A DNA stretch of 64,000 nucleotides from Physcomitrium patens (taxonomy: Eukaryota > Streptophyta > Bryopsida > Funariales > Funariaceae). How positions within the stretch are numbered: position 1 is the first letter of the stretch; each line of letters begins with the position of its first letter. The notes under the pieces are model-generated. The model had not been told where the DNA came from. It saw only the letters and a list, made by a program, of their open reading frames with translations, and ran no database searches. The DNA lies in NCBI RefSeq assembly GCF_000002425.4, contig NC_037260.1, positions 15,421,372 through 15,485,371 of the forward strand, in the 5' to 3' direction. The translations under genes were made by a program, and so were the position numbers. Positions 14,301 to 27,483 of the stretch are shown here, one piece after another.

Positions 14301-16448
14301 AATTTTGAGGAAGGTTTAAACCTTTTTCATATAACTTTGTAAGAATGTTGTTGTAAAATGCATAAAGAGAAATGAATTCAACAAGAAGATATAAAAACTT
14401 CGAAATCAACTAAAATCTATTTTGTGTGAATTTTCTCTTCGTGAATCAATTTTTCATGTAATTAGAGCCTTGAATTTTAAAAGAGAATTATTTCAAAAAA
14501 CTTTTGGTAAACAATTCGCACTTGTAGTAGGAGAATTGCCGAGGTCTACTCTACATTTCAGTGTGGATTGAAATTCAAAGGCAGACTTTGGTAAAATACT
14601 TCTCCTTATTGTGCTTTGAAATTTATTGTTGTAAAAGAAATATATTACATCAAGGTTAAAAAAAAACAAAGTAAATCAAAGCCTGAAAAACAAAAATCTA
14701 TGAACTATATTTGATATATATATATATACATAAATGTTAATTTATTTGTCTCCATTGCTTGTGGGGTTGCTATATATTTCTTCCTGAAAACCTCTACTTA
14801 ATCAAAATAACCACAACAATATTAGACTCCAAGAACAAAGCCTAAGTGGTGTGAATAACTCCTTTGAAAAAACCTAAACAGATTTGCAGAGTTGCTCAAC
14901 TTAAGCAACATAAGTGGATTCTTTGTGAAACATGGGTTGATTTCAATACCTAATTTGTTGTGATTTTAAAAACATATGAGGTGATTGCGCTGTGCGGATT
15001 GTGGATTGCAGTCTCCAATGTGTGATTGAAAACATTGACTTTGTTTTTTTCTACTTAGTTCTTTTCAACTATACTCTATTGGGGGTACTGAACACTATCA
15101 CCAAGGATGGTCACTTCATGAACTTCTAACATTGCATAAATAAATAAAACACTTGCAAAATCTAATATATATATATATATATATATATCTAATATCGTTA
15201 AAAGAAATATTCGTGTATTACTTTTAGAAATATGATTGTTTTGTAAGGAAGATAGATAATTTGTTTTGGAATCATTTTGGTTTGATAGAACACGTTTCTA
15301 TAATTCTTGGTTGCAATAATTGCTTTATAATTTACTATTATATTACATATTTTTATATACCAATAATTTTTGCAAATGTATTACTTTTCAAAATAAATAC
15401 GTGTCTCATATTCTAAAATACAGAACCATAATATTTTTTGTTTTTTTTTGTAGGTGGTTTTACTTATTTTCTATCGATTGAAACTATTACGCATCAAAAA
15501 GTATTAAATTACATAAAGAGATGAAAGTATACATTCACAAATTTATTTTTAATAATTTCAATTATTTTCCCGCCACATCAATAGATAACGCTACATGTTA
15601 TCATTATTTTAATTGTCATAGAAATTCGATTGTTGAGACAAAGTTAAAATTTATTGTAAAGTATATTTCTTTGACTCATAATATCGTATATATATATTAC
15701 TAATAAATTTTGAACAACCACAATGCATAAAGCCCAACCCCCAAAAAAAGTTAAAAGTAATGAAAACAAACTGGGACTTTTACAACACAAGGCATTTTAT
15801 TCCATTCCTTCGTCAATAGTAGGAGTAGTAATAATAATAATATTGTCACCCCACTTGAGAAAGCAAGTAAAATCCAGAATTGAAAAATGAAAAAAAATAA
15901 AAACCACATGGGGCCCATTCAAAGGGAAAAGTACATAAACATGACAACAACGGATTTTGTTTATTAATATGGGCAGACACCCCCTCTTTATCATTCTCTT
16001 TCTCATGACCATAGTAATAATAATATTATTATTACTATTACTACACAAAATAAAATGAAATAAATAAAATGGAAGTTTGTATGGCGCTGTTTGAAAGTGT
16101 CTGACTGGGCAGCCAAGCGGGAACGCTGAAGCTCCTCTGCAGGACCGGACGGGTGACCCCCTCTCATTCCCTTCTCCATTAAATGACCAGCCAGATTGGC
16201 GGGACGGAGCACCCGACCCGCTCCTTTTGTCTCTTCTCCCCCCCCCCATTTCCTGCCATATCCCTTCAATGGCCCCCTAGCCCAGCCACGGGCACTGGAG
16301 CCCGTTGTCACTCGTGCCACACACTCACCAACCATGGATACCCCTACATCCAGTTCCACGGGAATCGGAGCCCGTTTGTACACGTACCCATGCACTAACC
16401 ATCCAATGTTACCCCTATGGCCCCCCTACACTACCCGTTGCCGCTCTC

Positions 16449-16456
16449 CCACGTGG
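16449..16456. promoter_or_regulatory. Perfect palindromic G-box
   Basis: CCACGTGG is the core plant G-box recognised by bZIP and bHLH (for example PIF-type) factors. It lies in the GC-rich island with the TGACGTCA motif 100 bp downstream. Function is inferred only from the motif and its context. Confidence 0.35.
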
Positions 16457-16548
16457 TACCTTTCCACCCTCCCACGCATGCTCACGCGATGGGAACGCGG
16501 ACGGGGACAATACGCATGGATCCTCAACCGGGATCGAATGCCGGGAGA

Positions 16549-16560
16549 GATGACGTCATC
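16549..16560. promoter_or_regulatory. TGACGTCA bZIP-type palindrome (C-box/CRE-like)
   Basis: GATGACGTCATC is a perfect 12-bp palindrome with a TGACGTCA core, the classical bZIP/TGA-factor site. Chance occurrence is unlikely next to a perfect G-box. No TATA box or gene start is evident beside it. Confidence 0.35.
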
Positions 16561-16807
16561 TTTTTGTCTGGCAGGGCGACCTGTGACCTCACCCAGCCAC
16601 GCTGGCACCCTTCGCTTTCCACCTCGGCAGGGACGTGGATGGCGTGGATGAATGTGGGTTATTGGATGAATAATGGATTGAGAGTCAGATGGGTGATGAA
16701 AGTAGCTTTATGTTTCTGCCATTAAACTGACTCCCACTGTGGCATGCATTTGACTTGGTGCTATTAATGTGGATTATTTGTATTTTGTATTGTGATTCAT
16801 TAATGCA

Positions 16808-16810
<3 letters not shown>

Positions 16811-16843
<33 letters not shown>
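16811..16843. repeat. CT microsatellite
   Basis: Uninterrupted CT dinucleotides at the downstream edge of the GC-rich island, with a TA tract at about 16881-16908. Such CT tracts are common near plant promoters, but here no gene follows directly. Confidence 0.8.
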
Positions 16844-16846
<3 letters not shown>

Positions 16847-16909
16847 TTATTGGATTTCTTTTCTCTTTTTTCTTTTCTGTTATATATATATATATATATA
16901 TATATATAC

Positions 16910-18191
16910 TAAGAGTGTCTTTATACAAATTTAATCATCACTTTTTCTCAAGACAGGTTTAATTTGTCAAAAATACTATTCATTCTTCAAAAATAATACA
17001 TATATTTATATATTGATGCATATAATGTGATTGCTGAAGTGAAAACATTCACACTGAGATATTTACTTGAACATTTGTACTTGTCACATTGGTCAGTAAT
17101 AAATGCTCATTGGTAAATGGTATATCAATGCAATTCCATTGTAGGGCCCAAGGAAGAGGTATACTACCCACATGTTACACACACACACACACACACAACC
17201 AGTACAAACAAACAAATCATTTTGGCACAATATTCACCCCCCATGAAGTCCATGTTGTTCACACACCAAGACTATGTTCATTAGAACAAAACAAACATAT
17301 ATATATAAATATATATATAAAGCTTTAAATAAACACTTGATTCTCTGGGAAACAATTATGGAATAATCATCCATCCTCAATAACTCATCTACATATATCA
17401 TTCATACAAAGTAATTCATCCATGATCACTCATCCATATATACATCCATCCATGGTACTGAAACCCATGATGGGCATGTGCAGTGGTGGTGAGTGTATGA
17501 CTGCCTGTGGAACAGGCTTTGACTTGGGCAGGGAAATGGTGTACTGCCCCTCACCTGCTTGGAACCTTCTTCCCCCTTTCATTCAACCTTCTCACCCCAT
17601 TTAAATATATGTATATGTATATATCCCTCTCTCTGTGTGTTTTTATTGGGATCCACATCAGTGTCCCCAAAGCTTTCACTTACATGAACCCATAAAACTT
17701 ATCAAACTTGAGTGACATGACACTACATGACAAAGGCACAACATACACACATGGATGGGTGTTGTTCTAATCCCCCCATTCCAAAACACTGAAGAGCACT
17801 TTTTCATGTTTGGATATTTAGGCCCAATTTGGACAGTTTAAGGTGGTTTTTAGGGGGGGTTTCACTAATAGCATTGATGGAGAAGAAACAACATTCATTG
17901 ACAACATCTAACCCTACATTTGCTCTACTTTGTAAGACCTTAACTCATGGAGAGTTGATGGAGGTGAGATAAGGAGATGTTGAGTTGGATTGGGTATTGA
18001 AGCTTGGACTCCACATGGGACATAATATGTGATGGTAGGGGAGGAGTGGCATATTTCAAGCATTGTACAAATCCGTTCATCAAGGCCTGTGCTCCTCGGT
18101 TGAGATCAAACACTTGACTTTTTGTATTCTTCCTACCCAATGCAATGCTCTTATCAACACCTTTCTTCAATTATTTATATGTGTGGGTATG

Positions 18192-18230
<39 letters not shown>

Positions 18231-18970
18231 TTGTTTTGAGTGAGTGATTGATTGCTTGACTGATTACTTGATTGACTGAAATGATCTTAAACCAGCAGAG
18301 AATGACATCAATATATTTTGCAAATTTTCACCAATTTTTTTGGCTATATATATATATATATATATAGTGACTCTGAAACCTTCCATCACTCCTTGCTTGA
18401 TGTAATCTAAAGTATGAGCACCTATGCTGTGTATAAATACACAAATGGAAATGTTTACATGTTTTCATACTTACACACACAGAAGAACACGGGGGATTGC
18501 ATATGAGTTTTTGAAGAGCCATTTGAGGATGAATCATGGACAAATCACAAAAAACTTGGCACGTCCTCACTAATCTCAAATCAATGCAAACTTTACAGAA
18601 TCAAATCCTACGTTTTTAGAGGAAAAAAGAGAAAAAAGAAAAAGAAAGGAGAGGAGACTTCTAATTCACTTATTTCGGTGTATACAAGAGTGTGGAATTG
18701 GGTTCCTTTTATCCTACCAACCACGCCAAGTAGGCACACAGCTACAAAAAACATAAAGCGGGAAATGAGATGCAAAATTATTCGCATCACAAGGGAGGAA
18801 CATGGCACCATTATTGAGGCAGCAGGAATGACTGGGAGGGCAGGTGGAGTGCAACGCCATCTCTTTATCTCGCCACCTGAGCTCGGGTCAATGCAGCAAT
18901 CCTCGGCACCCCTGATTGGCAACCCCCTCCGAGGAAGCATGCCACCCCTCAGGGGAGCCCTCGCAGCCCC
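16910..18970. other. Intergenic spacer upstream of gene 1
   Basis: No gene recognised. It holds a CA tract (about 17178-17198), TA tracts (about 18196-18222 and 18345-18366) and ordinary mixed sequence. The short open frames are unconvincing and conflict between strands. Confidence 0.45.
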
Positions 18971-18981
18971 CAACTTTTCGC

Positions 18982-18991
18982 CTATTTTAAG
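18982..18991 (+). promoter_or_regulatory. Putative TATA-like box of gene 1
   Basis: CTATTTTAAG sits at the downstream end of a GC-richer upstream block (about 18690-18980), about 510 bp before the proposed start codon at 19502. If used, transcription would begin near 19010-19020 and give a leader of about 490 nt. That leader contains several upstream ATGs, including a 70-codon frame at 19014-19226. Inferred from position and sequence only. Confidence 0.3.
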
Positions 18992-19501
18992 CTCGATGAA
19001 AAATTCCACTTGAATGTTGCAACAAAATGCAATGCAGGCCGCAGGTTGTCAGGTGGCGACGACATTCGTCGCAGGCCTGAGGCCAGAGTTATGGCTTTGC
19101 AGCTCTCATGATGGTCCAGCATCCGATATTGCTCAGTTATGGAAGAGCGGAGCTGAGCTGAGCTGCGCTGAGAGTCACGGGAAAGAGCCCACTAACCATG
19201 CAATGCCAGTGGGTTTTGGTTGTTGAGTTTTCGGTGGCCCTTGCCTGGTGCTTGTGTGTTTTTTGTTGCAGCTTGCAGCGTGAGAAGTAGTAGCGTTTTC
19301 TTGCGAGTCTTGCTGCATTGGAATGCCGATGGACAACTGGGGTCTCTCGTCTCTTCCTTACCGTGACCCGCCTGCTTTTGAAACGGTATCCGTTCGCACG
19401 TTTCCCTGAGTTCTGTCGAGGAGTTTAGAGCTTGCATGCGCTGAGAGTCACAGTGGAGAAAGGTGGAGTGTGTACTGGAGCTCAGGAGAGACGACGTCGA
19501 G

Positions 19502-22500
19502 ATGCTGTCGCAGCTGGGATGTGCGGATGAGGACAATGACGTGGACCCGCAGCTCGGATACCCACCGGCTTACCCCAAGCTGTGCCGCCATGCGCACGCT
19601 TCTGGATTGCCAATGCCTTATACCGAAGGTCCGCCTCAACGCTTCTTGCCCTACTGTCCGGAAACGGAGGACGTAAGTGCCATTTCTGCAATCTTTCTGT
19701 CTGTCATAACGTTGAGCTTCTTTGAGAATGGCCAGAAGTAATCAAAGTCGTCTTTGTATCCTAATTCCACTAGAATGCTCGAAATCTAACGGGGAGCTGT
19801 GTGCATGCACTGTGTACAATTTTATCGCACACAATATCACTACGTTTGAACCTTGTATCTGGGCGTCGAATCCCCTATTCTTTATGGCAACCGCAGAAGG
19901 AAAACTTCTCCTGCCGTTGCGTAGAAAATATAATGAAGTGGATGAAATGGAGCAGAATTTTGTGAGAAAGAAGTGAATCAGTAGTACTTGCTGAAACTGA
20001 ACAGTGTATCCTTTGGGGGTATGGGAAATTTTGGTACGAGCGTTGTCTTAGTTTCTTCAGTGCGAGCCTGATGTTGACGTTCCTGCTGCATGACAATCGC
20101 AGTCATATGCACCGCCTTTTGAAATCTGGTCCTCCGCTTCACTGTGATCGCTGCATTGCATTTTGAAGTAAACAAAAGTGGGGATATTAGCATTGAGCGT
20201 CGAGCATGGTTCGTCTAGCACTCTAGTTCCTCTTCCACGAGGCCGAAAATAGGAAAATCATGCAATGCCAGGCTACTGAGACTTGGTGTGTTCTCTGCTG
20301 TAATGGGGCAGTTCAAAGTCTGGGATAAAGTGTTTCCAGTTGTCGCTGGAAGGGAGAAAGGCTTACCCGATACACGAAAATTTGCTGAAGAGCTATGGCA
20401 GCAGCTCGAGCACCTCGGGTACGCAATTTCAATGCTTGTAATGCTCAGCTTGAAACGATTTGAATTCCCTGCTTTCTCATTCTATTGGTGCAATCCTCCA
20501 TCATACCACTGGTACTCTCCTCAAGGTTAATAAGTGCCAAGCTTGAGAGTCCCTCCTTTGCACGTAATAGAGTACGTAATACAATGTCGGAATTTTCCAT
20601 AACGGTTTCTAAACGAACCAGCAATGGAGTGCAGAAACGCAGGCTTTGATCCAGCTAAGTTCAGAGTCGACCCATATGGGAATGTGGTGCACTGGAACGC
20701 TGATCCCTCATCGCCGCTAGCATGGGATGTTGATCTTTGGTTCCCATATCCTAGTAAGCAATTTGAACATCAGCATCACACAAAAAGTTTCCTTCTTCCC
20801 TTGAGAATATTCAGTATAGATTTAAGGTTTGTGGAGTTCAATTGGGGCCACATCCGAATGAAATCTCATTTTACGTAGAACGAAGTCTGTCATTGAAGAT
20901 ATGTCAACGTTTTTGTCTCCAGGAGGAGGAAGAACAAAGTTGCCAAACTTACGAATAGTGCAATGGCAAGCATGTTTGCGGAAACGGAACCGCCTCGAAT
21001 TTTTAGTGCCATGGTGGGATTTGCAACACGGGTGCTCCATCAACCAATTCCTGTCCGCATTCGCAGCGAAGAATGCAGATTTTAGGTGATGTTTCTTTTC
21101 ACCAACAGATCCCACATTGTACGTCGAAACTGCCTCCTCTAAAGATTTTAATTGCTGGGGGTTCAACGTAGTAGCTTACTAGTGAGCTGCATCTATCACA
21201 TCTGTGCAGGAAGCGATCCTTTGCGTTGTTTTTCGCAAGGGGAGAGGACGAATCAGTGGCCAGAGAGCACGTAGGAGAATGTCGGCCGTGGCCCCAGCAG
21301 TTCCGCGAGAAGAAAGCACTCTGTGGATTAGCTGCAGCAGCTTTAGTAAATGCCCCTAAGAAGCACAATGCCGAAGGTCTTACTGGCGCTTCTACTCCAG
21401 AAGCTCTTACCATCTCTGATATTCCTCTCAGTCCGCAGGGTGCAGCTTCAGGTAACTTGCAGTGAATTTTGAATCGTTCCAGAGACACCATCTTTTTGTT
21501 CTGAACACAGTTTCCACTTGAGAAAATTCAATTTAGTTTCAAACTCTCCAATCTGCGTATCACAGTAAAGCAATGCGGTTTTCCATTGTGGCTTTTCGTC
21601 CAGTGTGTCTCATGTATTTCTTCTCATCTCAGAAACTCCATCCAAAAGACATTGGAGTGTGGATGAAGAAGTGGCTGTAAAGCGTGGAGTCAGCAAGTTT
21701 GGAGCTGGCAGCTGGAAAGAGATCAAAGAAGGCGATCCGACTCTTGCTAATCGATCTCCAGTGCAGATAAAGGAGAAGGTAATATCTCTTTGCTCAGATA
21801 TGTTTTACTTGGATTGGGCTCCAAACTCTGCTGCTCTTCAAATGTCAAGAGCGTCGCAAGAATACCACTGAACCACAGTCATCGTTTGTATTCCGTGCAG
21901 TTCCAGATGATGCGAGGGGTCTCACGGCGCAATGGCGTTTCTTCAACAGGACATGGCAAAAGTGATCTTTCGGGACGCCAGTCTGCAGCCACAACTGCCC
22001 TGCAAAAGGTACAATCTTCTCCCCTTTATTTATTTATTTATTTTATTTTAGTCTTTACACAATATTTTTATCCATTCACAAGCAATAGCATCATGCAAAG
22101 TTTTGATCGATACATTCTTATGGCACCTAAAGCTTGACATGGTTTTCCGGGACCTCGACGTTGACGCAGGAACTTCGTGTTAAAATCATGAGAGAAGAAG
22201 AAAGGCGGGAGAGAGAGGAGGAGTTAGTCCAGTTGGAGGAGACGGTGGTGAAGCTGAAGGTTGAGAATGAGAAAGAGAGGTTGAAGGCTCTGGAACTTGA
22301 GTCTTTGCTTAAGAAACATAAGCATCGTGTGGAAAAACAGCGGAAATTGGCAGAGAGCCAGTCATCGTATCGTCTCTGCCTGGAACGAGTGCTTCGTGAT
22401 ACCATGCATCAGTATGCTCTCTCCCCCTCCCCCTACTCCTCCCTCTCCTGCTCCCCTTCTTCCTCTCAATAATCCTTTTTTACCCCCACCTTCATCCAGC

Positions 22501-25500
22501 TTTGATCATATTCATTTTCCTTAAAGCAGCATAGCCGGGAATCCAGAGATTGTTCGCGAATCTAGTAGGGTAGTATAGTCATCCCGCTTATCAATTTCTT
22601 TGTAGACACCAATAAGGCTATGAAAATACAATGCAGATTTCTTTATAAGCTAATAACTGCCCGAGTGAGTCGCACTGCTTTCTACGGGTTTAGGGATCAT
22701 GGTCGTTTGGCAACGAGGGGTCACTTGCGTAGAATGTAGATTACCGTGGAGCGACAGGGATTGGCCGCGAAGGAAAAGGTAGAACAGCGAACTAGATTCA
22801 GCAATTTCACTGAAGGCTCACCTCATGTGAAACAACATTGTCTTGTTTCAAGTTTTTGCAGCGTTCAACTTTCCTTCGCACTTTGTTTTCTCTACAGCCG
22901 AGTGGCTATGCGGAGGGGCTGAATCAAATAGTGAGTTTAATAGGTGCTCGCTCTTGATGTTGAGCACATCTTCAATTTTAGTTCGCTGAGTGATTTTTGG
23001 TATCTTCGAAGGACCATGGCCTATAAGGAGCAGGCGCGATTAACTCAAGAAGCATGCAATGTCCTCACTTCCCGCCTCGATTCCCAGAAGATCGCATGTG
23101 AAGCCATGGAAAGTGATCTTCTTCAGGTGCATGCGCAGCAAGAAATCTTGGAAGCGGCCGCTGGAGGCATAGACGACCGCACCACGCTGCTGCTTAAGAA
23201 GCCGGTTACAAAGGGGCGGGACATTGTTGACGTTAGCAGCTGCGTCTGTCTTCGCGCGATTGACGAAGAAGACGACGAGGAAGAAGAGAAGCTCATCATG
23301 ACGGCCAACAAGTTGAGCGAAAGCGATACTGAAGACGAGGGTGAAGAAGAACTTAACCTTCGACGGGAGCATCAGCACGCCGCCGTAGGGAAGTCACTCG
23401 TCAAACACGCAATTAAAGGTATCTATAGGCTGCCTCAAGCTAAAGAGGTTTTGGCTTCTTAGAGCACGAGCTTACTTGCCCTCACATTGCAAGCTTTTGT
23501 ACAGTGGTCATTGAATTAACAACTGCCGATTATTTTCGAGTATTTATCGCAGTCGCAATTCAGGTTGATGATATGAAAGAAGAGGTGGACTCGTGCTCGT
23601 GGGATCTAGTACCTGTTGAGGCCAAATCTCCATGCCCAACTGTAACGTCGGCGTACTCAATGCAGTCCAGAATGGAAGTGAGGGGGAGCGGTGACATCGC
23701 CATTATTCCGAACTTACAATACGAAGCTGATAGTGAAAGTCTAGGTACACTACATCCTCATAATATCAGCATTAGACTGAATTAGATTATACTTTGGTTG
23801 AGTCGTCCAACATTCGTCGATGCCAATCATCCCCTGCTAAGTTCATGCGCTTGTATTTCTTGGCAGAAACTGAGAGCGACAGTGATTTTGCTGATGACGA
23901 ACTGAGTCCTGCGGGTCACGACTCCAAAGACGCTTGCACGGACGACGCTGTTTTGGTGAACGAGTTGTCTCAGTTTCATGAAGGGCCTACTTCTGAACTT
24001 AGAGACTTTTGTTCCCGGAATTCAAAAGCAGGTGAAAGTGATATAGGCGTAATTGACTTCGCTTTCGAGCACAGCCAAGATCCCTCATCCGAGCCGGCCC
24101 TCGACACTTCGATCCCAAGCGCAGGAGAATCGAAGTCCGATTCCAAACAAGAAGTGCAGAAGGATGTCATCATGGTGCAAACTCCGAGCTCAAATGGACA
24201 TGCGGCTCACGAATCCATAGACGCTTCACCTCTATTCAGGCAAGAGTATTTGGACGAGCTTCTTAAGCAAATCCGGTTCCAGATTCCGACTACGGAAGTG
24301 ACAGGAGATGGCCCGCTGCATGTGTCCGAGGGACATCTCGACGAGCTTCTGGAGAAGGTCTGTCTTTTCCCCTCCATTTGCAGTTCTGTGTGTGATTGAT
24401 CTAATCTCTTGAGCGATCATTTAATGGTGGGAAATGTTGCAGGTGTTGACGACGCATCTAAACAACATTCGCAGAAACGATGCCAGTAAGCAGCATCAAA
24501 GCTGTGACGTAGACGACGAGAAATTGAGAGAAATTGGAAAGTCAAATCTAGACAAATGGCTCCAAGTTCTTTTGTTCAAGGACACCGAGTCGGCAGGCAC
24601 TTCTCCTGGTCGTGAAACTCCTGACCAGACCAGCTCTACTACATTATCATCAATAAGTGTAGCAGCCATGCGTGAGAGCTTGGACCGCGCAAGACATCAG
24701 GCACGATGGCTAATTCCATTGGTATTACTTCAATTTGAATACGTGATCACTTGTCTCTGGGTCAAACTCTAATCGTGGCTCGCTTTCGTTGCGTTCAGGA
24801 GTGCGTGAGCAGAGACGACGAAAATGGAGAGCGACCGAAGAGCTTGTGGACCACCTTAGTCCGGAAGCTCAGCGTGAAGCATCATTCGGAGCACGAGAGT
24901 GTGTTCAAGCGTAACGAAAACTTCGGCGTTGAGCAACAAAACTCCCCTAGAATCTCACAGCATGGCGCAGATCTCAGCGATGCAATGAAATCGCCCCAGA
25001 GGCAATCTCCGAACGACTTGGCCACCGAGCAAATCTCCAGCAACGGATCAATTCTCGTGGAGAGCATGCGGTTCGATGCTTCGGAGATTGGCACATTGAT
25101 GGGATGGCCTGGAGGCATCCAACTACCCGGTATCACATCCAATTATCATTCCAAAGTCAATGCCATCGACTCAATCCCTCTCAACAGTGATCCTTCCGCC
25201 ATCTGGAAGACGGAAAGGAGAGTCGAAGATGGCGTACCTGTTCACGCGCTCGATTACGTCTACTCCTCGGAGAGACGGCACTACCCGCGATCTCTCTCAG
25301 ACGTGGACGAAGCCTCCGAAACCGAGAGTGCGGACAATTCAAACAAATCACCAAACACTGCGGTGACGGAGAATCATGACATCAGCAGGTCCAAGAAGAG
25401 CGTCTCCGTTAAAGTGGCGGGCTTCGTGGGATGGAAGAAAGCTTCGAAAAAAAGCGAAGCACCGAAACCATCGCACGATGAGCATGTGCTGTCCACGATG

Positions 25501-25506
25501 GAATAA
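19502..25506 (+). CDS. HNH-like and Myb/SANT-like domain protein (1124 aa, 13 exons)
   Basis: My exon model is 19502-19672, 20312-20418, 20635-20753, 20923-21085, 21210-21451, 21633-21778, 21901-22008, 22170-22411, 23012-23418, 23553-23744, 23867-24357, 24443-24721 and 24799-25506. All junctions are GT-AG and phases agree. The ATG at 19502 is the first in frame after an in-frame stop at 19442. Order of parts: acidic N-terminus; conserved HNH-like block, residues about 98-187 (DPAKFRVDPYGN, RGG, NL, PWWDLQ); Myb/SANT-like repeat, about 270-316 (W at start, GSWKEI); charged coiled coil, about 353-480, with a YKEQARL motif; then a long Ser/Asp/Glu-rich, probably disordered tail holding two LDELL motifs. 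I recognise the first 480 residues as a conserved plant family often annotated as HNH-endonuclease or homeodomain-like; its biochemical role is unknown to me. A nuclear, DNA-associated role is inferred. The exon 9-10 junction is the least certain. Confidence 0.8.
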
Positions 25507-27483
25507 GCTCTGCTTGCGAAGTTCAGCAGCTGATTTGTGTACATTATATTCGTGATCCGATGTAGTCCTCCTAATGATTCGATTCAATCGGATGGTTCCA
25601 TCGATCGCGACCAGGGCCTGGCCTGAAGGTGGCCGCCAAGTCGATCAAGAGGAATGAAGGATGATTGGAGCGTCTTCACCAGCACAGCACAGCAGAGCAT
25701 CTCCACTGGTGCTTGCGTTTAAAGAATGTGTCACACTAAAAAAACGTCAAGTAACGGGGACGCAATCGCCACCGAACACAATTCTTGCCTATTTAGAAAC
25801 TACGGCGATTGTAGCTGCTGCGCAAGGATTTCCGAAGCTGCATTCTCAGATCCTACACACAGGACGGCAACGGTCTATTGTAAAGGCTGTAGTTCGTGGA
25901 TGGGGATACTCTTATGTAGAAGGTTTACACGTCTCCCAGATTTATTCAAAAATGTCTTTCATGCAGATTTGTAAAGAATTCATGATACCCGGATTATTTG
26001 TGATTGTTCATGCCTGAGGCAGAGATCCGAATTGCCTGCCCGTGGAACTCGTCCCTGCCTTTCAGTAGACGCTAACCCTAAACCATTGAAACCCTAAAAT
26101 CGTGTTGAGCTCAAACTTGTATTTAGGAACAGCTCCGAGAAGCAGCGGCCTGGTTTATTTATCCCTTGTTGCTTTACACTAATCTTATGGGGACTACTTT
26201 TAGGAAAAATATTAAAAAATAGTAGAAAAACAAAACAAAAAAGTTAATGTCAAGTCTTTTGACGATTTGAAAACACAATTTATGTACATTCCATTTGGTT
26301 GACATGGATGGAGGTTTCTGTTGCTGCAAAAAAATTCTTGTCATCCTTATGTAATACATTTGGAATAATATAGTTCAATTTATGATTATGTGAGCTTATG
26401 GATTACAAGACAAAAGCTTTAGAAACTATTAAGATGTAAAGGACCTATTACTCATTGTGCTCCACAATTTGGTATATTTTGAAATATTGAGTGGTACAAG
26501 CTAAGATACATTATAATAATTTTTTCTCTTTATTTTGATATTTATTTACAAAAATATTATTTAATTCTTTTCTAAGAATTGTTAAATTGATCTATAGACT
26601 TATTAAATCAATCCACCTATCATCATTTGTTGAGGATTCAATCATTCTTTCATTGGTTTTTGATCAATGTGGATCTAATAGTAGAGAATTTTTTGATGAT
26701 GGTTAGAATGAGTGAGTTGATTTAGTAAATGCTTAGTTTTTTTTAATAATTTTTTTATTATCATCATTTTTATTTATAATTATTAATAAGTATAAAAATT
26801 TAAAAATTACATAATATAAAAGAAAATTTAAATTATATTTAAAGTTCATAAATATGTAAAAAATTGATATAATTTATATATATATTAGATTCAAAATATG
26901 TATATATGTTTAGGACTTAGAAAATAAAATCATGTATTATTTATTAATTATTATACAAATCTTCATTATCTAAAATTTACCATTAAAACAATATAAATTT
27001 AATGAATTACCACATAAACATCCTCTTTTCACCTTTATAAACATCCTTTCTATGCTATACCAATAATACATCATTGTTATAAGTTACATGTTACAAGTTT
27101 TTTAATAAGTTGGATATTAATGAAGCTAAAATGTATATAAAAAAGTATTGCAATCTTTAAAAGTTGTATAATATCTTTTCAAGCTAATGATCATTTTTAC
27201 CTCAAAGATTAAATCTAATACAAAAACATTCTAGATAGGGATTGAAAAAATAGACATGGAAGATAGGAGACAAGGAAGATGGGAGCGTCAAGATGGAAAT
27301 TGGAAGAACAAGAAAATAAGAATAGAAGATGGTTTAAGGTGAGGTAGAATTGATTTTAAATAGTTTAAATATGTGATTCTAAATGGTGCCAACAACCTTA
27401 GTCAATCAATGATTTTTGCAAACAAAAAACACAAGCACTATTTTTTTTTTATTAAAATATATATATTTGTAATGTTTTCATTT
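25507..27483. other. Gene 1 3' flank, then AT-rich spacer
   Basis: GC-moderate sequence continues after the stop of gene 1 to about 26110 and is probably 3' UTR. Beyond that the DNA becomes AT-rich, with poly-T and A/T runs. An ORF of 118 codons on plus at 25661-26017 has no recognisable family and is probably UTR. No other gene is seen. Confidence 0.45.

Larger units (their letters stand above)
9390..16060. other. Long AT-rich intergenic region with TA microsatellites
   Basis: I recognise no gene here. Apart from the MITE-like element at 9997-10134 and the duplication at about 11140-11390, the region holds TA microsatellites at about 11210-11236, 12201-12222, 12329-12352, 13850-13869 and 15165-15188, an AAT-type run at about 12667-12692 and a GT-rich run near 14040-14065. 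Open frames of 60 codons or fewer look like chance. Confidence 0.5.
16060..16740. other. GC-rich orphan island, possible promoter or transcript start
   Basis: A 680-bp island with C-rich runs in an otherwise AT-rich region, about 2.3 kb upstream of the presumed promoter of gene 1. Overlapping open frames of 60-151 codons occur on both strands in several frames, as expected of GC-rich DNA with few stops, and none resembles a protein family. It contains a CCACGTGG G-box (16449-16456) and a GATGACGTCATC palindrome (16549-16560). A distal promoter, enhancer or 5' exon of a non-coding RNA are all possible. Confidence 0.35.

Noticed and set aside
15797-16725. Overlapping ORFs of up to 151 codons in the GC island
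   Set aside because: They overlap on both strands and in several frames and show no family resemblance; GC-rich DNA produces such frames by chance.
19463-19501. Gene 1 start at 19463
   Set aside because: The codon is GTG; the first in-frame ATG after the upstream stop is at 19502.
20822-21491. Minus-strand ORFs of 114 and 130 codons inside gene 1
   Set aside because: They are antisense shadows of exons 3-5, whose plus-strand reading matches a conserved protein.
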